From assembly GCA_039025235.1 (NCBI GenBank), contig JBCCOS010000006.1, positions 62,001 to 126,000 of the forward strand: 64,000 nt of DNA, read 5' to 3'. The notes under the pieces were generated by a model. That model saw nothing but the letters and a program-made list of their open reading frames with translations, was not told the DNA's origin and ran no database searches. The stretch comes from MED-G105 sp039025235 (GTDB lineage Bacteria > Pseudomonadota > Alphaproteobacteria > Caulobacterales > Parvularculaceae). Below are positions 50,901-59,868 of the stretch, piece after piece (position 1 is the stretch's first letter; each line of letters opens with the position of its first letter). The position numbers were made by a program, and so were the translations under genes.

Positions 50901-52348
50901 ATAAACCTTTGCAAAAGTCGAATAATTGTTTTCGTTCGATCTGTGTACGGTGGTTGAAGAAGAGATGTTTGGGCAAAACGGCTTTGCATCAGTATTGGTT
51001 TCATATGGCTGAAGGTCTCGAAACCAGCATATCCGTGGTAACGGCCGATGCCACTTGCCCCAATACCGCCAAATGGCAAGCCTGGGTGGGCAAAGTGTAT
51101 CATCGTATCATTAATTGCAACGCCCCCTGAGATGGTTTGATCGAGAACACGATCACGTTTTGACTGGTCATCACCAAACCAATACAGTGCAAGGGGTCTC
51201 TCCCCAGCATCAATATATTTTATTGCCTCGTCTAACGACTGTACACCGATTATCGGCAGGATTGGTCCAAATATTTCCTCTTGCATGATCCCCAGGGTTT
51301 TGGGCGGATCTAAAACAAGGGTAAGCGGAAGTTTTCGCAGCTTACCGAGTGCTGCTGGCTCTCCAACCTCGATAATCGGGACCTTCGCATCACGTGCTTG
51401 GGCAACTAAATTCGTCAGACGGTCAAAGTGTTCGTCCGATACGATCGAAGTATAGTCATTTGTCTGATCAATCGATGGAAAGAGCGCACGCGCGGCTGCT
51501 GCAATTGCTTCACCAAGTTCCTGTACTCTTGGTGCAGGTGCCAGAACATAATCAGGTGAGATACAGGCCTGCCCAGCATTGAGCATTTTGCCAAACGCAA
51601 TTGACCTCGCTGCGGATTTTATGTCAGCCGTTTCATCGATTATAACAGGGCTTTTTCCACCAAGTTCTAATGTAACGGGTGTAAGGTTTTGTGCCGCTGC
51701 GACGGCGACTTTCCTGCCAATCGCCGTTGAACCTGTAAAAAAGAGATGATCAAATGGAATTGACGAGAACACTGTCCCAACATCTGCGCCGCCCGTAACG
51801 ACGCCTACAACCTTATCGTCAAATGCGTCGGACAACATCTGTTGTAAAGCTGTGCTTGTTTTCGGTGTAATTTCGCTTGGCTTTAGAATAACTCGGTTTC
51901 CAGCGGCAAGTGCAGCGGCTATTGGCTCGATTGCCAATATGACTGGAAAATTCCAAGGCGAGATTATTCCCACACAACCAAGAGGCTGTGGCTTTATCAT
52001 CGCTTTTGCAGGGAGAAGATGGGCTGGTGTTGCCACGCGCGTTGGTTTCATCCATCGCCTGAGGCACTGCTTCGCGTGCCGCGTTGCAGAAATCGCGTTG
52101 GTGACATCTGTAAAAAGAGATTCGATCTCGGATCTGTTGCCAAAATCGTCGTTCATCGCCGCTATCAAAGCCTGCTCGTTGCTTTTTAGCGCGCTGATCA
52201 AGGTATCTAAGTGCTGTAAGCGTGTCGCTTTCTCTGGAAAGGGACAGGAGGCATGGGCCGCTTTTTGCCGTCGGAACAAATTTTGAAGGTCGTCAATATT
52301 CGTATTTGATGCGGATTCTTCGACCAATATTGTGGCTTGTGACGACAT
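50897..52348 (-). CDS. Aldehyde dehydrogenase, coniferyl-aldehyde-dehydrogenase type
   Basis: NAD(P)-dependent aldehyde dehydrogenase. Catalytic residues: N133 in SPWNFP, E228 in TLELGGKSPV and C262 in NAGQACISPDYVLAP. The N-terminal FRRQKAAHASCPFPEKATRL and the C-terminal HPGLPFGGIGASGIGRYHGYAGFETFSH match the coniferyl aldehyde dehydrogenase subgroup, which acts on aromatic and medium-chain aldehydes. Length 483 is normal. The last codons run into the family B3 repeat and the TAG stop (50897-50899) lies in its terminal CTAG. No partner gene is evident. Confidence 0.92.
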   Translation of the reverse strand: MSSQATILVEESASNTNIDDLQNLFRRQKAAHASCPFPEKATRLQHLDTLISALKSNEQALIAAMNDDFGNRSEIESLFTDVTNAISATRHAKQCLRRWMKPTRVATPAHLLPAKAMIKPQPLGCVGIISPWNFPVILAIEPIAAALAAGNRVILKPSEITPKTSTALQQMLSDAFDDKVVGVVTGGADVGTVFSSIPFDHLFFTGSTAIGRKVAVAAAQNLTPVTLELGGKSPVIIDETADIKSAARSIAFGKMLNAGQACISPDYVLAPAPRVQELGEAIAAAARALFPSIDQTNDYTSIVSDEHFDRLTNLVAQARDAKVPIIEVGEPAALGKLRKLPLTLVLDPPKTLGIMQEEIFGPILPIIGVQSLDEAIKYIDAGERPLALYWFGDDQSKRDRVLDQTISGGVAINDTMIHFAHPGLPFGGIGASGIGRYHGYAGFETFSHMKPILMQSRFAQTSLLQPPYTDRTKTIIRLLQRFI

Positions 52349-52635
52349 ATAGGTGGCCTCTTTTGTTGTTAGTCCGGTATCGCAAGTATAGCCTCGATCA
52401 AACGATATCGCGAGTGCGACAGCTTAATAGAAAAACCATCCAAACCACAGTATACCACCGCCTTGTATCAAGGCACTATATTAAAGTCCGATCAACTCGG
52501 TGTTAGTCCTATTTGGATACCCCCCGTCCTATCAAGTCTTGAATAGGCTCTTGCTATCAAGAGGGATATGGTTCACCTGCTGGGCTTCTGCTATTGAGAC
52601 GTTTTGTTATACGGCAACGACGGTTTGAACAATTA

Positions 52636-53994
52636 ATGAAGAGTGGACTTAAAAGTATTTATCCGCTTGCTGATCAGATACCAGCGGAGCAGCTTGACCG
52701 TGAAGCAGCGCTTCTTCGGTCACTGAATACCAAACCTCTGCATACGCGCTTATTGACTTTTTTACAGCTCGGCGGGCCCGGGTTTTTTGGCGCCGCACTC
52801 ACCCTTGGTGCTGGAACGCTAACGGCTGCAATGCTGTCGGGCGCCCAGTTTGGGTACAAGACACTCTGGATTTCCTGGGTCGCGATTGGTTCAGGTCTTT
52901 TTATGATGGCGGCGATGGCCCGTTTCACGACAAAGGGTCAATTAAGAATCATTGAGGTTCAATCAAAACGCCATGGGTTTTTCGTTGCGCGAATTCTGAC
53001 CGCATTTGTCGGGATCGTTTGCGTGGCACTGGCCTTCAATTTTGGGCAAGTAGCGCTCGGTACACATCTGATCGAAAGCGTAGCGTCAACTGCTGGCTTC
53101 TCATTTCCGCAGGCATGGAACTGGCCACTCTATGGTCTTATTACGGCTTGGATCGCACTGAATTATGGTCGTGGGGGCGCCCGTGGTGTGATTTTTGTTG
53201 AGACATTCATGAAGATCAGTCTCCTTATCATGTTGGTGTGTTTTACAGCCTGCTTGTTTGTCGTCGGTGTAGACTGGTCAGCGGCAGCAAGGGGCTTCTT
53301 TGTTCCTTGGCTTCCGCGTGGGGCGGATGGGATAGATCTCTTTATTGCGTCTTCTGCAGCGGCTGTTGGGGTTATGGACTGGATGTTTTTTCACTATGCA
53401 GGGCACGCAAAAGGGTGGGGGCCGACGCATGAAGGGCTGGCAAAGGTCGACATGTTTACTGGCCTGGCGTTGCCTTTTTTGCTGATCAACTTTGTCGTTG
53501 TGTCTGTTTTTGCGGCAACGTTATTCGGATCAACAAATATTCCCACAAGCGCGCCGCAATTATCGGCAGCCCTTGTTCCGTTGCTCGGTGAGAAGGGCGC
53601 AGCGTTTGCCTTTCAAATCGGTTTTCTTGCTGTCCCGATCACAACAACCGTTGGGATGAGCATTGCCTGCGCCGTTGGTGTGCATGAAATGATGGGATGG
53701 GACCCAGATGTAAAAAGTTGGCGATGGAAACTATCGATACTTGCACCGCAGATTGGACTACTTGCAGCATTTGCCCCCAGTCCTATTTTTCTGATTATTC
53801 TTATTGCTGCCGCTTTATCCCTTTCCAACAACATCGTAAGTTGGTCGTTATTCCTACTCCTTAATGACAAAGAGGTTCTGGGGGCAAACCGCTCACGATC
53901 TTATTTTTGGAATCTTGGAATATTGGTACAGATAACATTGCTCAACGGTGTTGCTATAATGTGGGTGCTTAATCGTTTTGGACTTTGGAATTAA
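52636..53994 (+). CDS. Nramp-related membrane transporter lacking the DPGN motif
   Basis: A polytopic protein with about 11 hydrophobic segments and the Nramp/LeuT-like layout. GGPGFFGAALTLGAGTLTAAML occupies the position of the canonical TM1 DPGN metal-binding motif, which is replaced by GAGT. The TM6 Met-Pro-His motif also appears absent (VMDWMFFHYAGHAKGWGP is near that position). Such Nramp-related proteins have been reported with other substrates or no metal transport. ATG at 52636 is used; a TTG at 52594 would add 14 residues and neither has a good ribosome site. It overlaps or abuts a small membrane protein gene and then a serine hydrolase gene, a likely three-gene operon. Confidence 0.75.
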   Translation: MKSGLKSIYPLADQIPAEQLDREAALLRSLNTKPLHTRLLTFLQLGGPGFFGAALTLGAGTLTAAMLSGAQFGYKTLWISWVAIGSGLFMMAAMARFTTKGQLRIIEVQSKRHGFFVARILTAFVGIVCVALAFNFGQVALGTHLIESVASTAGFSFPQAWNWPLYGLITAWIALNYGRGGARGVIFVETFMKISLLIMLVCFTACLFVVGVDWSAAARGFFVPWLPRGADGIDLFIASSAAAVGVMDWMFFHYAGHAKGWGPTHEGLAKVDMFTGLALPFLLINFVVVSVFAATLFGSTNIPTSAPQLSAALVPLLGEKGAAFAFQIGFLAVPITTTVGMSIACAVGVHEMMGWDPDVKSWRWKLSILAPQIGLLAAFAPSPIFLIILIAAALSLSNNIVSWSLFLLLNDKEVLGANRSRSYFWNLGILVQITLLNGVAIMWVLNRFGLWN

Positions 53995-53996
53995 CT

Positions 53997-54206
53997 GTGA
54001 TTTTAGATAGAAAAATTGGGCCCTTAAAACTGAGGGCATGGGGGCTTATTCTCAATTTTTTTGCGAACGGCATTACCTTGTTCGGCCTATCTAAAGTCCT
54101 TCAGGGGCAAGGCGGTCAAACGTTACTTTACGTTGGGATTGTTTTCACAGTCATCCTACTGCTTGGACTTGCATTTCCGTCACGTGATGACAAGGAACTC
54201 AAATGA
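53997..54206 (+). CDS. Small membrane protein in the Nramp-like operon
   Basis: 69 residues from GTG at 53997, two bases after the transporter stop; a TTG at 53985 would overlap it. Two hydrophobic segments are seen, at about residues 14-28 (WGLILNFFANGITLFG) and 42-60 (LLYVGIVFTVILLLGLAF), with a charged SRDDKELK tail. ATGA at 54203-54206 overlaps the next gene's start. Tight coupling suggests an accessory subunit of the transporter; no family was recognised. Confidence 0.65.
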   Translation: MILDRKIGPLKLRAWGLILNFFANGITLFGLSKVLQGQGGQTLLYVGIVFTVILLLGLAFPSRDDKELK

Positions 54207-55627
54207 AACGTGTACTAATATTATTTGTTGCCCTTTGGTGTTTTACGTCTGCAAGTTCGGCGCAACCCGCCTCTCGTAAGGGATCCTTGTCTCTCGCCCT
54301 TCCTGACGCCGCGGATCTACAGGAACAGCGCTATCAAAATTCGATTCGTCTTTCGACAAAGCTCTTGTGTTCTGGGGTTTTTGTTTCAGGCCGTGACCCG
54401 TCGCGCGTGATAGAGGACGATCTTTACTGGTCAGAACACTATTTTTTTGATTGGGAGACGACAGCTACTGAGATTGATCAAGCCAATAAAACTGTCCGCT
54501 TACGCGCCCCATCAACGAGTAATCCTTCGAGTGAAATTAGAGCGACGGCAATTTTTCAAGAAGGCTATGGATGTACTTTATTGCCTGAGCAAGCAACCCG
54601 TCTGCCTATTGAGAGAGAAAAGCGGAAGTCTTTTGCGAAACGCGCTCTTGCCGAAAGTCGTGATGCCAACCGCCCCTCCGTTGAAGCGGTACTTGATCGG
54701 GCCTTCACGGAAACGCCAGGAAAGCCCCTTCAAAGAACACGTGCAATTCTTGTGTTAAAAGGCGGTGAGATTATCGCTGAGCGGTATGCTGATGGATTTG
54801 ATAAGGCGACACCGATGCTGGGATGGTCGATGGGAAAGAGTGTCGCGGCAATAGTATTTGGTGCATATGCGAAAAAGACGGGATTAGATATCGACAAACC
54901 AACGTCTATAAACGAGTGGCAAAGGGCAACAGACACGCGTTCTGCGATTACACCAAGACATTTATTGAATATGGCGGGTGGTCTTAGGTTCCATAACCCT
55001 GGTACGAATGACAACACCTATTATACCGACCTCCATGACCATGAGTCGGTTTATTTTAGGCCGCAAAATATTGAACAACTGGTCGTGCACCAACCGCTTA
55101 AGTATCGACCGGGTCGTTTTTTCTCTTATCGAAACACCAATACACTCGGCCTTTTGGCGCTCGTTCGACAAAGCCTTTTAGCGCAAAACGTCATTTCGTT
55201 TGCGGATGAAGCTGTCTTCGAAAAAATAGGCGCTGATACAATGACCCTTGAAACGGATCTTTATGGGAACCCTATTATGACGGGGTTTGTATACGGAACA
55301 CCACGCGACTGGGCGAAGCTTGGTTTGCTTGTACTAAACGATGGTAAAATTGAGGGTGAGCGGATTCTGCCGCGCGGATGGCGCGATGATGTATTGATGA
55401 AACCGTCAAAGGCGTTTGACGGTTATGGCGGCCAGTTGTGGCTCAATCGACGTCAAGGCTTCAAAAGCCTTCCGAAAGACGCGGGTTATTTTCTTGGATG
55501 GGGGAGCCAAGTGGTCATAATCATTCCATCCATGGATTTGGTGATCGTCAGGATGGGGCTCTCTGACGACGACTTTGTTAGTTATTTCGACAGCGTCTTG
55601 TCACAATTGCTCGATGTCATTGGCTAG
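54203..55627 (+). CDS. Exported serine hydrolase of the class C beta-lactamase family
   Basis: Signal peptide VLILFVALWCFTSASSAQ leads to the periplasm. The penicillin-binding-type SxxK motif is SMGK (about residues 209-212) in LGWSMGKSV, and the YxN equivalent is YRNTN. GGQLWLNRR and FLGWGSQVVIIIPSMDLVIVRMG are typical C-terminal features. Such proteins include esterases, DD-peptidases and 6-aminohexanoate-dimer hydrolases; which applies here is unknown. 474 residues with an N-terminal ~150-residue extension. Its TAG stop is the terminal CTAG of family A copy A4. Confidence 0.88.
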   Translation: MKRVLILFVALWCFTSASSAQPASRKGSLSLALPDAADLQEQRYQNSIRLSTKLLCSGVFVSGRDPSRVIEDDLYWSEHYFFDWETTATEIDQANKTVRLRAPSTSNPSSEIRATAIFQEGYGCTLLPEQATRLPIEREKRKSFAKRALAESRDANRPSVEAVLDRAFTETPGKPLQRTRAILVLKGGEIIAERYADGFDKATPMLGWSMGKSVAAIVFGAYAKKTGLDIDKPTSINEWQRATDTRSAITPRHLLNMAGGLRFHNPGTNDNTYYTDLHDHESVYFRPQNIEQLVVHQPLKYRPGRFFSYRNTNTLGLLALVRQSLLAQNVISFADEAVFEKIGADTMTLETDLYGNPIMTGFVYGTPRDWAKLGLLVLNDGKIEGERILPRGWRDDVLMKPSKAFDGYGGQLWLNRRQGFKSLPKDAGYFLGWGSQVVIIIPSMDLVIVRMGLSDDDFVSYFDSVLSQLLDVIG

Positions 55628-55761
55628 AGTGCTTCGCGTATAAGTGTGTTCAGTTGATGGTTCCCGTCCATCAACTCGGCAATAGGTCGAACAATTGTTC
55701 GTCCGACCAAACAAACACTTAGAGCCGCGTTCCGATTAATTTGGAACGCGAAAGGCTCTAG
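55624..55761. repeat. Family A palindromic element, copy A4 (138 bp)
   Basis: Same modules and order as A1: CTAGAGTGCTTCGCGTATAA, GTTGATGG-TTCCCGT-CCATCAAC, GGTCGAACAATTGTTCGTCC (one mismatch to the A1 palindrome), TTAGAGC, GCGTTCCGAT...TTGGAACGCG, ending GGCTCTAG. Its left CTAG is the stop codon of the serine hydrolase gene. The remaining spacer to 56037 contains no recognised feature. Confidence 0.9.
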
Positions 55762-56037
55762 CCTCAATTGTGTTACTCGTATCTCCAGAACCATTTTAAT
55801 CTGCACAGACGGCGCTGTATTCAAAAATTTAAGTTTCAGTTCTTCATTGGTTTGCTTCAGCCTAATATACGTCCATTGAGCGTATCTAAACCGAATAGGA
55901 AAATCTTCCGACAAAATTCAGAGGAGTGACCCGCTCTTTGCTCTGTTTTGGGCCAAGTGTATTGCACGTCGGCGCAGTGCGTCTTAAGGGAACCTCTAGA
56001 ATAGTCACTTCACCGTAATCTTGGGAGACTGAGCCCC

Positions 56038-56340
56038 ATGCTTATGATTAAATTCGTCGTTATGAGCCTGATACAGCTCTACACGTTCGTTATTATTGTT
56101 GGCGTTATTATGAGCTGGTTGATCAGCTTCAATGTTATCAATGGGCGCAATCAGTTTGTTGACGCGATTTATCGAACCTATTACGCCCTGACAGAACCAG
56201 TTCTCGGACCCATCAGGAGAGCGCTTCCGGACTTGGGCGGGATTGATATTTCGCCGGTCATTCTCCTTATTGGGTTAAGAGCGCTTGAAATTGGCTTGTC
56301 CCATTATGTATTTGATCCGATGATTGCCGCCGGCCTATAA
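56038..56340 (+). CDS. YggT-family inner-membrane protein
   Basis: 100 residues with two hydrophobic helices (about residues 3-28 and 76-93) and the conserved centre YYALTEPVLGPIRRALPDLGGIDISPVILLIGL that defines YggT/Ycf19-like proteins. These are implicated in membrane or division-related functions but are not well understood. GGGAG precedes ATG by nine bases. In many genomes a DUF167 gene follows; none is seen here. Confidence 0.9.
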   Translation: MLMIKFVVMSLIQLYTFVIIVGVIMSWLISFNVINGRNQFVDAIYRTYYALTEPVLGPIRRALPDLGGIDISPVILLIGLRALEIGLSHYVFDPMIAAGL

Positions 56341-56555
56341 GCCAGCGAGGTGGCGATCCAATGTGTCAGCGGGGCGGTCAATCAAATCTAATTCGGCATC
56401 ATTGATGGCGCTTTTAAGGGAAGCATTTTCAAGATTAGAATAGGTCCTGGCGTCGGGTCGGTACAGGAGACTTTTTTCGATTTTTGAAGCCCTTCTAAAC
56501 TATGCTGAAGGGCGATACGATCGCGTCTTTTGCAAATTAGAAATAGGCGTAAAAA

Positions 56556-57488
56556 ATGGCATCGATCGCCGTTGTTATTCCGTGTTATAACGAGGCCGAG
56601 GCGATTGCTTCCGTCGTTGCAAGTTTTAAAGACGCTTTACCTGACGCGATGATTTACGTCTATGATAATGCGTCCACCGATGAAACGGCTGCTATAGCAA
56701 AAAAAGCTGGTGCGATTGTACGTTCCGAACCACATCGTGGAAAAGGTAATGCGGTTAGGAGAGCGTTTGCCGATGTGGATGCTGACATCTATGTCATGGC
56801 AGATGGCGATGGAACCTATGACGCCGCCGCTGCGCCGAGAATGATCGATCTTTTAAAAAGCGGGCCGCTTGATCTTGTCGTGGGCGTGCGCGCCCACCGT
56901 GATCATACTGCCTACCGGCCTGGGCATGTTATCGGCAACAAGGCGTTCAGTTTCTTGTTCAGATGGCTTTTTACCTCCGACTTCTCTGATATTTTAAGCG
57001 GGTATCGCGTGATGTCTCGCCGCTTCGTGAAGAGCTTTCCACTTGGCGCGTCTGGGTTTGAAATTGAACTTGAAATGTCAGCACACGCAGCACTATTACG
57101 GCTACCAACTGCTGAAGTTGAAACAAAATACGCCGCACGCGGTGATGGCAGTGAAAGCAAACTTCGAACATATAGCGATGGTGCTAGAATTTTAAGACGG
57201 ATGTTTCGCTTCTTGGTGCTGCACCGGCCAGGTCTTGTCTATGGTGCTTTTGCGGCAAGTTCTGTTTTTGCCGGTGTGGTTTTAGCCGTGCCCGTCGTCA
57301 TAGAGTATCTCAATACTGGTCTCGTTCCTCGGTTTCCAACACTCATTGTCGCTACAACACTTCTTGTCTGTGCGCTTATCTTGTTTTTTGTTGGCGCTAT
57401 TTTGGATTCTCAAGCGCAGTATTTTGCAGAAACTAAGAGGCTATCTTATTTGCGCGTGGCGCCACCCTCTAACAAGAAAACCAGTTGA
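56556..57488 (+). CDS. Glycosyltransferase family 2 with C-terminal membrane helices
   Basis: GT2 enzymes transfer a sugar from a nucleotide donor, here probably to polyprenyl phosphate. IAVVIPCYNEAEAIASVVAS, VYDNASTDETAAIA, HRGKGNAVRRAF and MADGDGTYDA are the nucleotide- and metal-binding motifs; the catalytic loop is LSGYRVMSRRFV. Two C-terminal transmembrane helices (about residues 232-255 and 268-287) match DPM1/GtrB-like family members. 310 residues. The donor sugar is not evident, and the genes beside it are unrelated. Confidence 0.9.
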   Translation: MASIAVVIPCYNEAEAIASVVASFKDALPDAMIYVYDNASTDETAAIAKKAGAIVRSEPHRGKGNAVRRAFADVDADIYVMADGDGTYDAAAAPRMIDLLKSGPLDLVVGVRAHRDHTAYRPGHVIGNKAFSFLFRWLFTSDFSDILSGYRVMSRRFVKSFPLGASGFEIELEMSAHAALLRLPTAEVETKYAARGDGSESKLRTYSDGARILRRMFRFLVLHRPGLVYGAFAASSVFAGVVLAVPVVIEYLNTGLVPRFPTLIVATTLLVCALILFFVGAILDSQAQYFAETKRLSYLRVAPPSNKKTS

Positions 57489-57540
57489 TACAAAAACATA
57501 TCGAAAGCAGCGTTCTGTTGTTAATTGAAACGAAGATGTT

Positions 57541-58584
57541 TTAGGGGCACGGGTTTCTGAATTCAGCATGAACGGCACTGACGTCGCGTTCGAGCTCCAC
57601 GGTCCAATCGATGTCGATTGAGTTTAAAATGACGTTCAACTGTTCCATCGAGCTTGCCCCAAAAATATTGCTCGTGACAAAAGGGCGTGTCGTGACGAAC
57701 TGCATGGCCAACGAAGACGGATCCACTGAATACTTTTCAGCTATATCGACATACTTCTGTATTGCTCTATCGGCTGACGGCGTTTGATATCGCGAGAAGC
57801 GGCCAAATCGTTCAGCCCGCGAATTCTTAGGCATCGCCCCATTCAAGTATTTACCTGATAGCGCACCCTGGCCAATCGGCGAGTAGGCTAACAACCCCAC
57901 GCGCTCTTCGATAGCGATTTCGGCGAGACCTTGTTCAAATGTCCGATTGACAAGGTTAAAGGCATTCTGAATCGATTGAATGCGCGGCAACCCTGTTTTT
58001 TCTGACGCGTTTAACAAACGCATAACGCCCCATGGTGTTTCATTGGAAACACCGACTTGCCTAATCTTTCCTGCGGTAACGAGGTCGCCCAATACGCTTA
58101 GTGTTTCTTCCAAAGGAACGCCAGGCTCTTTAAAGTGTTTATATCCTTGAATATCTGAACCAAAGTTCTGTACGGATCTGTCTGGCCAGTGGGTTTGATA
58201 AAGATCAATATAATCTGTCTGCAGATTCTGAAGACTACGATCGACGGCGAAGCGAATCTGTGACTTTGATAACTCGGTATTTCGTCCCCGCCGAAGCCAC
58301 TGCATTGGTGAACGCCCGGCAACCTTAGTGGCCAAGATAATTTTATCTCTCAGCCCTCGTTCTTTAATCCAGCGCCCAACGATCCGCTCAGACTCCCCTT
58401 GGGTTTCCGGTTTTGGTGGTATCGTATAGGTCTCCGCCGTGTCGATAAAATTTATACCGCGATCGAAACAGACATCCATTTGTCTAAATGCGCCATCATG
58501 GTCCATTTGCTCTCCATACATCATGGATCCGAGGCATAGGACCGAAACATGAATATCCGAATTACCAAGGCGTCGCTTTTCCAT
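57541..58584 (-). CDS. NADP-dependent aldo/keto reductase (Tas-like)
   Basis: Aldo/keto reductase superfamily TIM barrel. NFIDTAETY carries the catalytic Asp and Tyr, LATKVAG the lysine, and LYQTHWPDR the histidine. The C-terminal SSMEQLNVILNSIDIDW and SNIFGA motifs bind NADP. ATG at 58584 (MEKRRLGNSDIHV) matches the family; a GTG at 58599 would add five residues. 347 residues resembles E. coli Tas. Physiological substrate unknown. Confidence 0.9.
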   Translation of the reverse strand: MEKRRLGNSDIHVSVLCLGSMMYGEQMDHDGAFRQMDVCFDRGINFIDTAETYTIPPKPETQGESERIVGRWIKERGLRDKIILATKVAGRSPMQWLRRGRNTELSKSQIRFAVDRSLQNLQTDYIDLYQTHWPDRSVQNFGSDIQGYKHFKEPGVPLEETLSVLGDLVTAGKIRQVGVSNETPWGVMRLLNASEKTGLPRIQSIQNAFNLVNRTFEQGLAEIAIEERVGLLAYSPIGQGALSGKYLNGAMPKNSRAERFGRFSRYQTPSADRAIQKYVDIAEKYSVDPSSLAMQFVTTRPFVTSNIFGASSMEQLNVILNSIDIDWTVELERDVSAVHAEFRNPCP

Positions 58585-58789
58585 TTGGTGTTGTCTCACT
58601 TAAATTCTGAAAGTTCGGGAGAGATAGTTGATGATACCTAATGATACCGGGTGAATGATAGCGGTGTTTGTAGCTTAAATTTCGGGATTATCACGCATGA
58701 TCATGGTCGGTTGTGAAAGAACCGTCCGATTATCGGTCATGGCTCGGGACTGTTTTTACACCGTCGTTCTAATAATAGCAGGATTGGAA

Positions 58790-59002
58790 ATGGCAAAAGC
58801 AGAAAATCCATCTCCGTTGAGCTGGGTCTGACCTATTTCTATCGCATTCGGTGTTACTCAAATTGCTGCAGGCATTATTTTTTTCTTTGCCTATAATTGG
58901 CACGCGCTTGGAGACCTTACCAAAGTTGCCACTGATGGGACAACGCGTTTAATAAGGCTTGCCGACGAGGAGCCGACGAAGATTGATCCGGATACTCAAT
59001 AA
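58790..59002 (+). pseudogene. Small membrane protein frame interrupted by an in-frame UGA
   Basis: An ATG at 58790 preceded by AGGA at six bases opens a 70-codon frame broken only at codon 14 by TGA (58829-58831). Before the stop it reads MAKAENPSPLSWV; after it reads PISIAFGVTQIAAG then IIFFFAYNWHALGDLT and ends RLADEEPTKIDPDTQ, a coherent single-helix membrane protein. The stop is followed by C, a leaky context. No in-frame ATG, GTG or TTG restarts the frame. It may be a recent nonsense mutation, a sequencing error or functional read-through; selenocysteine is not supported by an evident downstream hairpin. Confidence 0.5.
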
Positions 59003-59183
59003 TGACAGCAAAGAGATCATCAAAGTTCTCTAAAGGGCCAGTAGGGGGCGGCGGTCTAATTCGCCTCTTGGTTGTATGTCAGGATTAAGAGACACCTTCG
59101 AACGCCTTGCCGTAATCACCATCAGTCGCCATATTAGACTTGGATGTAATTTAATCCGGCCGCTTATTAGAGTAGATCTATGA
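59002..59183 (+). other. Two tiny overlapping frames after the UGA-interrupted gene
   Basis: ATG at 59002 shares its A with the preceding TAA and encodes 28 residues beginning MTAKRSSKF to a stop at 59088. ATG at 59076 opens 35 residues beginning MSGLRDTFERLAV whose TGA overlaps the ATG of the next gene (ATGA, 59180-59183). Both junctions look like translational coupling, but the peptides resemble no family and may be chance. Confidence 0.25.
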
Positions 59184-59740
59184 AATCTCAATTTCTCGCT
59201 GCTGTTTCTTTTGTCGTTTTGTCATCAACGGCTGTTCAAGCAGAACCAAAGCTGATTGCTGCGCTCGATAATCACGCGACGGTTGTCGCACAATCTTCTG
59301 ACGAAGCGAAAATCGTCTGGCCAGCGATACCTGAGTATGATCGTGCCGAATTTGCCAGGAAGTTCAGTATTGCCGCCGCAATGGCGGCTATTGGCCTTGC
59401 TTTGCTTAGGTTGGGCGGATTTTCACTCATAAAGCGACAATTAAACGTCGTCGCACCGCACGTTATTGATGGGGCTAAGACGGCTGTGAGGGCAACATCG
59501 CAGACGGCGCGGTTCGTTGCAAACAAGGTTAAATCGCCAATGCGCCGGGTGGGCATTTTCGCAAGCCTGGTTTTCGTGACCATGCTTGCCGCCGGCTTTT
59601 ATGACGTTGAGTGGTTGAGCGGAATGGCCATCGGTGCCGCATTTGCCTTTTTTTCCATAGGCAGTTTGACCAAAATGCGACGTTCCCTGGCATCCATTGG
59701 GATGCCTCGCCGAAAAACAGCAGCAACTGTAGCGGATTAG
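59180..59740 (+). CDS. Hypothetical exported membrane protein
   Basis: 186 residues. A Sec signal peptide (FLAAVSFVVLSSTAVQA) precedes a short periplasmic segment. Hydrophobic segments follow at about residues 60-80 (IAAAMAAIGLALLRLGGF) and 127-165 (IFASLVFVTMLAAGFYDV and AIGAAFAFFSIG), between which lies a basic helix (AKTAVRATSQTARFVANKVK). The C-terminus is basic (RRSLASIGMPRRK). No family was recognised. A terminator lies about 130 bases downstream. Confidence 0.65.
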   Translation: MKSQFLAAVSFVVLSSTAVQAEPKLIAALDNHATVVAQSSDEAKIVWPAIPEYDRAEFARKFSIAAAMAAIGLALLRLGGFSLIKRQLNVVAPHVIDGAKTAVRATSQTARFVANKVKSPMRRVGIFASLVFVTMLAAGFYDVEWLSGMAIGAAFAFFSIGSLTKMRRSLASIGMPRRKTAATVAD

Positions 59741-59868
59741 GTGGATAATTTATATTAACCAATAAAATCAACAACTTGTAATCAATGCGCCATAATTCGG
59801 CCCGAATGAGCGCGCATGGTATCAAGAACACGGATTTTTGACTGCCTTGTTGACTAGCTTGTAAAACC

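Noticed and set aside
50843..51130. A plus-strand protein beginning MEPVANRKTGDPLLLQQ, also seen reversed at 35603-35788
   Set aside because: The shared sequence is simply the translation of repeat family B; neither has independent coding evidence.
58829..58831. Selenocysteine insertion at the in-frame UGA
   Set aside because: No convincing SECIS-like hairpin follows within the usual distance and no sel genes are in the window; read-through or mutation is simpler.
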